A stretch of DNA of 64,000 nucleotides from Bufo bufo (taxonomy: Eukaryota > Chordata > Amphibia > Anura > Bufonidae): NCBI RefSeq assembly GCF_905171765.1, contig NC_053397.1, positions 111,865,295-111,929,294 on the forward strand, written 5' to 3'. Made by a program: the position numbers and the translations under genes. Each line of letters opens with the position of its first letter. The first letter of the stretch is position 1. This document shows positions 40,250-49,246 of this stretch, in pieces. The notes beneath the pieces were generated by a model that was given only the letters and a program-made list of their open reading frames with translations, was not told the origin of the DNA and did no database searches.

Positions 40250-42452
40250 ATTTCTTAGTAAGGTCGGTCAACGGTTTAGCAATTACGGAAAAATTCATAA
40301 TAAATTTACGATAGTAATTGGCGAAACCTAAGAACCGTTGTAAGGCCTTTAAGGATGAAGGTCTTACCCATTCCTTAATTGCTAGTACCTTACCAGGATC
40401 CATCTTGAAGGCGTGAGGAGTCAGAACATGCCCTAGAAACAGAATCTCCTGCACACCAAAGACACATTTCTCTTGTTTAGCGGATAGCTGATTCTCCCTC
40501 AACACCTCTAATACTTGTCTAACATGAGACACATGGGATTCGAAGTCAGGAGAGAATATCAAAATGTCGTCAAGATAGACAATAACAAATTTACCTAAGA
40601 ACTCCCTAAGAATGTCATTCATGAAGTTTTGGAACACAGCTGGGGCATTGCTGAGTCCAAAAGGCATCACCTGATATTCAAAGTGTCCTACCGGAGTATT
40701 GAACGCCGTCTTCCATTCGTCTCCCTCCTTGATTCGGATTAGATTGTATGCCCCTTTCAGGTCAATTTTGGAAAACCAGGTTGCCCCCAGGACCTGGTTA
40801 AATAAATCCGGAATTAATGGGAGGGAGTATCTATTCTGGACAGTGATTTTATTTAATCTCCGGTAATCGATACATGGCCTAAGACCACCATCTTTTTTCT
40901 TAACGAAGAAAAACCCCGCCCCCATAGGAGAGACAGAAGGTCTAATATGCCCTTTACCAAGGCTCTCCTTAATATAATCTTCCATGGCCTTGCGTTCGGG
41001 CATAGAAAGATTATAAATTCGTCCTTTAGGAAACTTGGCCCCCTCTACTAGCTCAATGGTACAATCATAAGGTCTATGGGGGGGTAAAACCTCCGGGGTT
41101 GGTGATGAGAATACATCAGAATATTCTCTAACAACAGAGGGTAAAGTATCAGACTTTACTGAGACCCCAGCCTGTACGACGGACAGGCACGAGTCACACT
41201 TAGGCCCCCATCTCACCAACTCCCCATTGGACCAATCTATAGTGGGGTTATGTAGTCGGAGCCAAGGCAACCCTAGTACCACCTCAGCAGGTAGGTTCTC
41301 CAGGACTAGAAGCGAACATCTCTCTGAGTGGCACACACCCACGGTTAGAGAAATCTCCGAGGTACATAAGCTCACCGTACCACCAATAAGAGGAGTAGCA
41401 TCAATAGCCATGACATGGATAGGAGTTGGTAAGGCAAACATAGGAATACCCAATCTAACAGCATACTCAGAGTCAATAAAGCTAGCCGCTGAGCCAGAAT
41501 CAATAAAGGCCTTACCCGGCCATTTATCTACTCCCAGAGAAATCGTAATGGGTACCGAAAGCTTACATTTAGAAAATTCAGGGTGTACCTGGTCTTTAGG
41601 TTGCCTTGCCTTAGGAGACTTGACAGAGAGGACCTTCTTAGGACACTGGTTGATCCAATGGTCAGAATCTCCACAGTAAAAGCATTCTCCACGTCTGCGG
41701 CGAAGATTCCCTCGGGTCATGCCAACCTGCATGGGTTCCTCGGTGGAGACCTCAGCATTGTCTCTGGGATAGGCCTCTGGTTGGACCACCAGCTGGGAAG
41801 AGAACTGTTGTTCCTGTCGTCTCTCTCTAACCCGTCCGTCAAGTCGGACAACAAGGGTCATCATCTCCTCTAAGGTCTCTGGAAGTTGATAACTGACCAG
41901 AAGATCCTTTAATTTATCAGACAGACCTGACCTGAACTGACTCTTCAGGGCTGGTTCGTTCCATCCTGAGGGGACACACCACCTTCTGAATTGGGTGCAA
42001 TAATCCTCCGCTGGTAAATTGCCCTGAACCAGTGCCTTTAGAGCCGACTCGGCTACTAGAGCCCTGTCTGGTTCATCATAGAGGGTACCTAGGGCCTGAA
42101 AGAACCCCTCCACAGAATATAAACAACTGGCGCCAGCAGGTAAAGAGAACGCCCAGTCCTGGGGATCACCCTGTAATCGGGAAATGATAATGCCCACGCG
42201 TTGACTCTCGGGGCCAGAGGACACGGGGCGCAAACGGAAGTAAAGTTTGCAACTCTCCTTAAAAGAGAGAAACTTCTTCCGGTCTCCAGAAAAGGTTTCT
42301 GGGAGCTTAATCTGGGGCTCAAAATGCGGACTGGAGGCCTGAGGAGTGGAAGAGCCTTGCCCTAACTCAAAAGAGCTGAGTTTTTCCCCTAACTCCTGCA
42401 CCATCTGCGTCAGATTAGAGACATAGTCAGTCAGGGTCACCAGAGGATTCAT
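40230..42452 (-). CDS. Gypsy gag - protease - reverse transcriptase (young copy)
   Basis: Start at ATG 42452 (MNPLVTLTDYVSNLTQ), 29 bp inside the 5' LTR edge, rather than the upstream Met within the LTR. Gag: retrotransposon capsid-like blocks (LPETFSGDRKKFLSF, LQGDPQDWAFSLP) and a CCHC knuckle CFYCGDSDHWINQC. Protease: KAFIDSGSAASFIDS (DSG active site). [52 protein letters not shown] and [10 protein letters not shown] (catalytic YLDD). The frame ends at 40230 because about 8 bp are missing after LTKK compared with the old copy, putting RNase H in another frame. Gag and pol are in a single frame with no programmed shift visible. Confidence 0.94.
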   Translation of the reverse strand: MNPLVTLTDYVSNLTQMVQELGEKLSSFELGQGSSTPQASSPHFEPQIKLPETFSGDRKKFLSFKESCKLYFRLRPVSSGPESQRVGIIISRLQGDPQDWAFSLPAGASCLYSVEGFFQALGTLYDEPDRALVAESALKALVQGNLPAEDYCTQFRRWCVPSGWNEPALKSQFRSGLSDKLKDLLVSYQLPETLEEMMTLVVRLDGRVRERRQEQQFSSQLVVQPEAYPRDNAEVSTEEPMQVGMTRGNLRRRRGECFYCGDSDHWINQCPKKVLSVKSPKARQPKDQVHPEFSKCKLSVPITISLGVDKWPGKAFIDSGSAASFIDSEYAVRLGIPMFALPTPIHVMAIDATPLIGGTVSLCTSEISLTVGVCHSERCSLLVLENLPAEVVLGLPWLRLHNPTIDWSNGELVRWGPKCDSCLSVVQAGVSVKSDTLPSVVREYSDVFSSPTPEVLPPHRPYDCTIELVEGAKFPKGRIYNLSMPERKAMEDYIKESLGKGHIRPSVSPMGAGFFFVKKKDGGLRPCIDYRRLNKITVQNRYSLPLIPDLFNQVLGATWFSKIDLKGAYNLIRIKEGDEWKTAFNTPVGHFEYQVMPFGLSNAPAVFQNFMNDILREFLGKFVIVYLDDILIFSPDFESHVSHVRQVLEVLRENQLSAKQEKCVFGVQEILFLGHVLTPHAFKMDPGKVLAIKEWVRPSSLKALQRFLGFANYYRKFIMNFSVIAKPLTDLTKKFGELVY

Positions 42453-42480
42453 AATACAGTGGTTATTGGGCCTGTTAATC

Positions 42481-43100
42481 TGTAACGGTCGCGTACACAC
42501 ACACACAGGGGGGAGGGAAGTGACCACTGCGCTCCACCCTTACCCCTGGCCCTGCCTACTTGCCTCGCGAGTCCTAATGACAGGGGACAACTGGACGGCA
42601 ATCCCTAACTTGGAGTAAGTGCAGGGATGACAGACAGACAAACAACAGGACGTGAACGGACCGAGTCAATACCAGGAAAGTACAAATGGAGCAAGCAGAG
42701 AATTGTCAGGAGAAGCCGGGGTCATAAATACCAGGACGGATGCGCAGTACAGGAGGATCAGGCAAAAGGATGGTCAAGGAACAGGATCAGGTAAGTATTC
42801 AGCAGTCCAACAAATAGCCAGGAACCTAGAAATTAACAGGCAACCTGTAGCCAGCAGGCTGCCTGTATTTATAGTGGGGAGTGAGGGTCATGTGACGTGG
42901 CCAGCGTCACATGACCGACAGACCAACCAGTCGAGCACCGAGTGATCAGCTAGGCGCTCAAGGCAGACTTAGGAGCAAGGAGCCACCCAGCTAGTAAAGC
43001 CGCCCTGGGAATGAGGTCAAACACAGAACCTCATTCCAAAAGCTAAGCAACAGTTCTGCGGGCAATGGGGGACCGAGTGCACCTTCGGAACCCCGTAACA
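42481..43100 (-). repeat. 5' LTR of the young gypsy
   Basis: TGTAACGG ... CCGTAACA on the plus strand. Its lower edge abuts the internal leader; on the minus strand the first bases after it (GATTAACAGGCCC) are not an obvious tRNA primer site. Confidence 0.95.
42866..42874 (-). promoter_or_regulatory. LTR TATA-like box (5' LTR)
   Basis: Minus-strand CTATAAATA about 226 bp into the LTR, conserved in all three longer LTR copies of the family; likely core promoter. Confidence 0.55.
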
Positions 43101-43105
43101 ACATG

Positions 43106-43738
43106 CCCTAGAAACAGTATCTCCTGTACACCAAAGACACATTTCTCTTGTTTAGCGGACAACTGATTCTCCCTCAACACCTCTAATACTTGTCTAACAT
43201 GAGACACATGAGATTTGAAATCAGGAGAAAATATCAAAATGTCGTCAAGATAGACAATGACAAAGTTACCTAAAAACTCTCTAAGAATATCATTCATAAA
43301 GTTTTGGAACACAGCTGGGGCAATGCTGAGTCCAAAAGGCATAACCTGATATTCAAAGTGCCCTGCCGGAGTATTGAACGCCGTCTTCCATTCGTCTCCC
43401 TCCTTGATTCGGATAAGATTATATGCCCCTTTCAGGTCAATCTTAGAAAACCAAGTTGCCCCCAGAACATGGTTGAATAAATCCGGAATCAATGGGAGAG
43501 AGTATCTATTCTGGATAGTGATCTTATTCAATTTCCGGTAATCGATACAAGGCCTAAGACCACCATCCTTCTTCTTAACGAAGAAAAACCCTGCTCCCAT
43601 AGGAGAGACAGAAGGTCTAATGTGCCCCTTACCGAGGCTTTCCTTAATATAATCCTCCATGGCCTTGCGTTTGGGCTGAGAGAGATTATAAATACGCCCC
43701 GTAGGAAACCTGGCACCTTCTACTAACTCTATGGCGAG
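43106..43738 (-). pseudogene. Gypsy reverse transcriptase, N-terminal part (old copy)
   Basis: Frame 43660-43043 encodes [66 protein letters not shown] and [10 protein letters not shown] up to FLGHV, where the younger gypsy begins. Beyond that the frame is LTR sequence of the younger copy. Upstream, near 43738, about 385 bp present in the younger copy (41056-41440) are missing, fusing the protease start directly to the RT linker. Confidence 0.92.
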
Positions 43739-44757
43739 AGAAGAGAAAAAATTGGAATACCCAGTCTAATGGCGTACTCAGAGTCAATAAACCTGGCCGC
43801 TGAACCAGAGTCAATAAAGGCCTTACCTGCCCATTTATTAACCCCCAGAGATATTGTTATAGGTACCAAAAGCTTACATTTCATAATATCAGGGTGTACC
43901 TGGTCTTTAGGTTGCCTTGCCTTGGGAGACTTAACGGAGAAGGCCTTCTTTGGACACTGGTTGATCCAATGGTCAGGTTTTCCGCAGTAAAAACACACTC
44001 CACGTCTGCGGCGCAGATTCCCTTGAGTCATGCCGACCTGCATGGGTTCTTCGGTAGAGACCTCAGCGTTGTTTCTGGGATAGACCTCAGGCTGGACCAC
44101 CATCTGAGAAGAGAACTGTCGTTCCTGTCGTCTCTCTCTAACCCGTCGGTCAAGTCGGACTACAAGGGTCGTCATCTCCTCTAGAGTCTCTGGAAGCTGA
44201 TAACTCACTAGAAGATCCTTTAAGTTATCAGACAGACCTGACCTGACTCTTAAGTGCTGGTTCATTCCATCCTGAGGGAACACACCACCTTCTGAATTGG
44301 GTGCAATACTCCTCCGCAGGTAGATTGCCCTGAACCAGAACTTTTAGAGAAGTCTCGCCTACCAGTGTCCTGTCTGGTTCATCATACAGGGTACCCAGGG
44401 CCTGAAAAAAACCTCCACTGATGTTAAACAACTGGCGTCAGCAGGTAAAGAAAATGCCCAGTCCTGGGGATCACCCTGTAACCGGGAAATGACAATGCCC
44501 ACGCGTTGACTCTCGGGGCCAGAGGATACGGGGCGCAAACGGAAAAAAAGCTTACAATTTTCTTTAAATGAAAGAAACTTCTTCCGATCTCCAGAAAAAA
44601 GCTCAGGAAGCTTAATTTGGGGCTCTAAATGTGGACTGGAAGCCTGAGGGATGGAAGTACCTTGTCCTAGCTCAAAAGAACAGAGTTTCTCCCCTAGCTC
44701 CTGCACCATCTGCGTCAGGTTAGAGACATGGTCAGTCAGAGTCACCAGAGGATTCAT
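43729..44757 (-). pseudogene. Gypsy gag and protease start (old copy), frameshifted
   Basis: Three overlapping frames (44757-44359, 44431-44228, 44283-43729) together give MNPLVTLTDHVSNLTQ, LFSGDRKKFLSFKENC, LQGDPQDWAFSLPA, the knuckle CFYCGKPDHWINQC and AFIDSGSAARFIDS. Frame changes occur near 44410 and 44260. Same gag family as 40230-42452. Confidence 0.92.
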
Positions 44758-44788
44758 GATACAGTGGTTAGGTTAGGGTCTGTTAATC

Positions 44789-45479
44789 TGTGACGGTAAC
44801 GTACACTACACACAGGGGGGAGGATAGTGACCACTGCGCTCCACCCTCACCCCTGGCCCTGCCTACTTGCCTCGCAAGTCCTAATGACAGGGGACAACTA
44901 GACGGCAGTCCCTAACTTAGGATACGTGCTGGGAAGACAGACAAGACAAATAACGGAACGTGAACGGACCGGGTCAATACCTAGAGAGCTACGCAGTACT
45001 AAGGAATGAGCAGAGAATAGTCAGGAAAAGCCGAGGTCAAATACCAGGAGAGAAACAAAGTACAACAGGAGTCCGCAAAGAATCGTCAGGTGGAAGCCGG
45101 GGTCAGGATACCAGGAGAGATGCGCAGTACAGGAGGAGCAGGCAGAGAATCGTCAGGGAACACAGGATCAGGTAAGTATGCAGGGACAAAACAATCACCA
45201 GATTCCTAAAATTAACAGGCAACCTGTGGCCAGCAGGCTGCCTGTATTTATAGTGGGGAGTGAGGGTCATGTGACGTGGCCAGCATCACATGACCGACAG
45301 ACCGACCAGTCGAGCACCGAGTGATCAGCTCGGCGCTCAAGGCAGACCTAGGAGCAGGGAGCCTCCCAGCTAGCAAAGCTGCCCTGGGAACAAGGTCAAA
45401 CACAGATCCTCGCTCCCCAAGCTAAGAAGCAGGTCTGCGGCTGATGGAAGACCGAGTGCGCCTTCGGCACCCCGTTACA
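44789..45479 (-). repeat. 5' LTR of the old gypsy (691 bp)
   Basis: TGTGACGG ... CCGTTACA. It is about 71 bp longer than the LTRs of the young copy; the extra length comes from an additional imperfect copy of the 'aatcgtcagg...agccggggtca...taccaggagaga' phrase at 45010-45125. Confidence 0.9.
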
Positions 45480-45771
45480 GTGTAACACTGTATCAGCACG
45501 ACTTTATGAAGGATCAGTCCTGTTAATTTAATCGGTTTAAGAAGGTAAACTCTAGACTTGACCAAGGTGAGTCAATGGATGTCATATATCTTGACTTCTC
45601 CAAAACGCTTGATACTGTGCCACATAAAAGGTACATAAAAAGAGAATGCTTTGACTGGGAGAAAATGTGTGTATGTGGGTAAGTAACTGGCTCAGTGATA
45701 GAAAACAGAGGGTGGTTATTAACAGTACATACTGAGATTGTGTCCCCGTCACCAATGGGGTACCACAGGGG
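45480..45771 (+). pseudogene. CR1 RT fragment (plus strand), part 1
   Basis: Translated pieces include YQHDFMKDQSC, GESMDVIYLDFSKTLDTVPH, WLSDRKQRVVINS and VPQGS, the RT fingers/palm blocks of CR1 in order with several indels. It continues at 46366-46384 (a LGPILF-like phrase) and 53157 onward; later insertions separate the parts. Confidence 0.8.
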
Positions 45772-45775
45772 TCAA

Positions 45776-46361
45776 AGGGTTTCTACCACCAGATTTTGAG
45801 ATTTTTTGCTGACTGACACTAGCGATCTGCTAGTGTCTGCACTACCTAACAGTGCTCTTGTATCACCTTTGTCTGCTGCCGTTAAGCTTAAAAACATACT
45901 TTTATTGATATGCAAATGAGCCTCTAGGTGCTATGGGGGCATCTTTTCAGCACCTAGAGGCTCCGTCTACTCACTATTGCTGCCGCCCAACGCGTCCCTC
46001 CAGCCCGCCCCGCTCCTCTTGACAGCCAACCTCGCTCCATCTCGAATTCTAGCACCTGCGCCGTGTGCTTCTGTATTCGGCGCAGGCGCAGTGACTGTCG
46101 GTCCGCAGTGAAGATGCCGGCGCAGGGATCGGTCCGACAGTCATGGCGCCTGCGCCGAATACAGAAGAGCACGGCGCAGGTGCTGGAATTCGAGATGGAG
46201 CGAGGTTGGCTGTCAATCAAGAGGAGCGGGGCGGGCTGGAGGGACGTGGTGGGCGGCATGTTTTTAAGCTTAACGGCAGCAGACAAAGGTGATACAAGAG
46301 CACTGTGCAGATCGCTAGTGTCAGTCAGCGAAAAATCTCAAAATCTGGTGGTAGAAACCCT
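45776..46361. mobile_element. TTAA-type palindromic element (piggyBac-like MITE)
   Basis: AGGGTTTCTACCACCAGATT mirrors AATCTGGTGGTAGAAACCCT. The right flank is TTAA (46362-46365), the left tcaa (45772-45775). The arms are complementary for about 270 bp (ctagcgatctgc, ttaagcttaaaaacata, gcgccgaatacagaag). No gene. Confidence 0.88.
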
Positions 46362-46378
46362 TTAATGTTGGGTCTTAT

Positions 46379-46383
<5 letters not shown>

Positions 46384-46424
<41 letters not shown>
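46384..46424. repeat. (TA)n microsatellite at the left edge of the PLE
   Basis: About 40 bp of TA; a matching (AT)n tract lies at the right edge (53008-53036). Confidence 0.95.
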
Positions 46425-46426
<2 letters not shown>

Positions 46427-47246
46427 TCCAAAGAATGAGGCAGCACTCCAGGTAAAATGAAAAAAGTGGATCCTTTTTTCCCCCTGTGCAACTTTTCAAC
46501 CGTCTCAATGCGGTCTTTCTCAAGCATATCACATGGTGTCATACACGGGTATATATACCCACAATCCATAGCAAACAATAAGAGTGACAATTATACAATA
46601 CCGAGTGTAATACCATAAAAAATGCAATATATAGTGTATCAAAACTGTCGTGATTTATATGACCTGGTAACTTACATAATCTAATATTCTACACAGTGCA
46701 ATACAGTGTACATGCACATATTGATCATAATAACAACATGACTGTGAGTTAATTGATCATAATCAAGTTCATCAACATAATATTATATCACCTGAGTGCA
46801 TAAACAAAGTGAGTAATTCAGTGAGATTAAAACAACTCACACTGCGGCGCATGGACAGGAGCTCCAAAGTCCGCGTCCTCACCGCTGAACCACGCATGCC
46901 CAGAGTCCTCGTCACGTCACAGGAGCAACACCCTCAGGGAGGGGCCAAGCGCCGTCACCATGGGAACGTGTAAACACATGACCAGCGCGATCGTCACGTG
47001 ACCCCTCAAGAGGATATGCCAGGCGGAACCCCGCCCACGAAGCCGGACACGCGTCGCTAGGCAACAATATACACATTGCTGTCACGGCAAACGCAAGCCC
47101 AACAACGCGCGCAGTGGCCCGCCCCAAACAAAGGACAGACCCGGACAATCGGCAACAAGGGTCAGCAGAGGGAGGGGGAAAGAATACTGATAACGGGAGA
47201 GAAACACAGAGGGCACTGCAACATAGGAGTAAATGAATAGGTAGAT
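46425..47246 (-). repeat. Inverted partial pLTR
   Basis: agtatccaaagaatgaggca is the reverse complement of 48283-48302, and complementarity extends to ctcctatctacctattcatt against 47504-47523. It contains a ~24-bp phrase (cgggtt/ccgcccacgaagccgg, near 47020-47045) that is absent from pLTR 1 but present in pLTR 2. Confidence 0.92.
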
Positions 47247-47265
47247 AGGAGTGAGAGATAGGAGG

Positions 47266-48396
47266 CTGCTGGGTTTGGGTTCTGTGGCATGGACGTGTCT
47301 CTGATCCCACACCCTCAATGGACCTGGGGTCTCTGCCGTGAGAGCGGCGTGACCCTGTGGCCCCCGTCCGGATGTCTTATAACATTAGTATGGCACAGAT
47401 CATGAAGGTGTTTTTCTTAGTGCCGATATACTCCAATAAACCACGTTCACTCCTATCTCTAAATTATATATACAGTGACCCGGTGGGGAGCTTATTGGTT
47501 TCCTTCTACCTATTCATTTACTCCTATGTTGCAGTGCCCTCTGTGTTTCTCTCCCGTTATCAGTATTCTTTCCCCCTCCCCCTGCTGACCCTTGTTGCCG
47601 ATTGTCCGGGTCTGTCCTTTGTTTGGGGCGGGCCTCTGCGCGCCTTGTTGGGCTTGCGTTTGCCGTGACAGCAATGTGTATATTGTTGCATAGCGACGCG
47701 TGTCCGGCATATCTTCTTGAGGGGTCACGTGACGATCGCGCTGGTCATGTGTTTACACGTTCCCATGGCGACGGCGCTTGGCTCCTCCCTGAGGGTGTTG
47801 CTCCTGTGACGTGATGAGGACTCTGGGCATGCGTGGTTCAGCGGTGACGACGCGGACTTTGGCGCTCCTGTGCATGCGCCGCAGTGTGAGTTGTTTTAAT
47901 CTCACTGAATTACTCACTTTGTTTATGCACTCAGGTGATATAATATTATGTTGATGAACTTGATTATGGTCAATTAACTCACAGTCATGTTGTTATTATG
48001 ATCAATATGTGCATGTACACTGTATTGCACTGTGTAGAATATTAGATTATGTAAATTACCAGGTCATATAAATCACGACAGTTTTGATACACTATATATT
48101 GCATTTTTTATGGTATTACACTCGGTATTGTATAATTGTCACTCTTATTGTTTGCTATGGATTGTGGGTATATATACCCGTGTATGACACCATGTGATAT
48201 GCTTGAGAAAGACCGCATTGAGACGGTTGAAACGTTCCACAGAGGGGAATAAAGGATCCACTTTTTTCATTTTACCTGGAGTGCTGCCTCATTCTTTGGA
48301 TACTATACTCATCTATAGCCGTTTGAGCCTGCGGCTGAGCGGACTTGCACCCGCGATCTCTGGTCTTGTGCTGCTGTGATTCTTTTTTGGTTTCTG
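47266..48396 (+). repeat. Forward pLTR 1
   Basis: Starts ggctgctgggtttgggttct and ends tgctgtgattcttttttggt; nearly identical to 51850-53008 except for a ~24-bp deletion near 47708 and scattered substitutions. Probably holds the promoter for ORF1, which begins 65 bp downstream. Short frames inside it (47357-47668, 47602-47814) recur in pLTR 2 but look non-coding. Confidence 0.93.
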
Positions 48397-48460
48397 TCCA
48401 TCTGGACTCACCCAGCTTGCACCGTATCATTTATTTATTTATTTTTACTGGACTTTTGCT

Positions 48461-49246
48461 ATGGATCTCCCCGACGTTTTCACATACACCAGGGCGGACG
48501 AGGAGAGGATTTTACAGGGCTTGGTGAGTGAGCCTTCATTTCTGTCTACACCCACTTTGATTGACTTAAAAAGAAGCTTTGAGGCAGATGCTAAGAAGAT
48601 TGTGTCCACTGACCTACATTTGATGATTCTTGGTCAATATTTTAAGGAGCATAGAATCCCTAAAGGGATTCGTTCACAACTTAAACCAAATCTCTTTCCC
48701 GTTGAATCCACTTATGCGCAGAAATTTATTCAGATTTCAAATAAGTATGCATACGATATTATTCTCCTGAACCTGGAATACCTGCAACAGGAATTGGCGG
48801 ACAGCAGGTTGCGGCAAAATCAGACCAAGGCTGCTTTGGAAACCATGTTGGGGCTGGATGAATTTAAAAAGTATGAGGATAGCTGTATGGAGTATTTGTC
48901 CAAATTTACTAAGGATCAAGAGTCCACTAAAAGGAAAAAATGGCAGCGGGACGCCGATGATTATGCCAAAGGTAAAATCTATACATGGCAAAACGATACA
49001 TCCAAGAGACTGTTCCCTCCACATCGTCCGATCAATAAGAAATATCATCAGTCGGGACAGTCTGGGCCAGTGACCACCAATAACGTCAATAATCCTGTAT
49101 CCACCAAGTCTTTTTTAGAGATGGGCCCTGTGACAGTCAGAGAACCAGACGGGGAGGCAGAAGACACCACAGATGGCGGAAATCCCAAACCTCCAGAACT
49201 GATCAAACCTATGGCGCTGCGCAGAAAGGGGAATCAGGCCCTATGA
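48461..49246 (+). CDS. PLE ORF1, 261 aa, function unknown
   Basis: Starts ATG GAT CTC CCC (MDLPDVFTYTRADEERI), the first Met after pLTR 1. The middle has a predicted coiled coil (IILLNLEYLQQELADSRLRQ, KAALETMLGLDEF), followed by a Lys/Arg-rich stretch (KRKKWQRDADDYAKGKIYTW). The tail is polar (NNVNNPVSTKSF, DTTDGGNPKPPELIKP). No zinc knuckle, RRM or esterase motif is visible. The frame is intact. It ends in TGA at 49244-49246, overlapping the ATG of the next frame by four bases (ATGA). Position and composition suggest an RNA-binding, gag-like partner of the RT, but this is inference; the family is not recognised. Confidence 0.7.
   Translation: MDLPDVFTYTRADEERILQGLVSEPSFLSTPTLIDLKRSFEADAKKIVSTDLHLMILGQYFKEHRIPKGIRSQLKPNLFPVESTYAQKFIQISNKYAYDIILLNLEYLQQELADSRLRQNQTKAALETMLGLDEFKKYEDSCMEYLSKFTKDQESTKRKKWQRDADDYAKGKIYTWQNDTSKRLFPPHRPINKKYHQSGQSGPVTTNNVNNPVSTKSFLEMGPVTVREPDGEAEDTTDGGNPKPPELIKPMALRRKGNQAL

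Larger units (their letters stand above)
37688..43100 (-). mobile_element. Young full-length Ty3/gypsy chromovirus, target duplication acatg
   Basis: Both LTRs are 620 bp (37688-38307 and 42481-43100) and differ at about four positions by eye. acatg flanks the element at 37683-37687 and 43101-43105. Gag, protease, RT, RNase H, integrase and chromodomain are in order on the minus strand. Two small deletions (near 40252 and 38414) shift the frame. It inserted into the RT gene of an older copy of the same family. Confidence 0.96.
34473..45479 (-). mobile_element. Old Ty3/gypsy chromovirus copy, split by CR1 and by a younger gypsy
   Basis: Pieces at 34473-36559, 37393-37687 and 43106-45479 join into one minus-strand element: 5' LTR 44789-45479, gag 44757-43740, RT 43660-43106 then 37687-37436, RNase H/integrase/chromodomain 36557-34670, truncated 3' LTR 34473-34727. 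Frameshifts, a nonsense codon and a ~385-bp deletion between protease and RT make it inactive. Confidence 0.92.

Noticed and set aside
47357..47814. Frames repeated in both pLTRs as possible genes
   Set aside because: They are repeated only because the pLTR is; no domain, and small indels between copies change the frame.
47266..48396. Hammerhead ribozyme in the pLTR
   Set aside because: PLE terminal repeats are known to carry them, but I could not find the CUGAUGA...GAAA core on either strand by eye.
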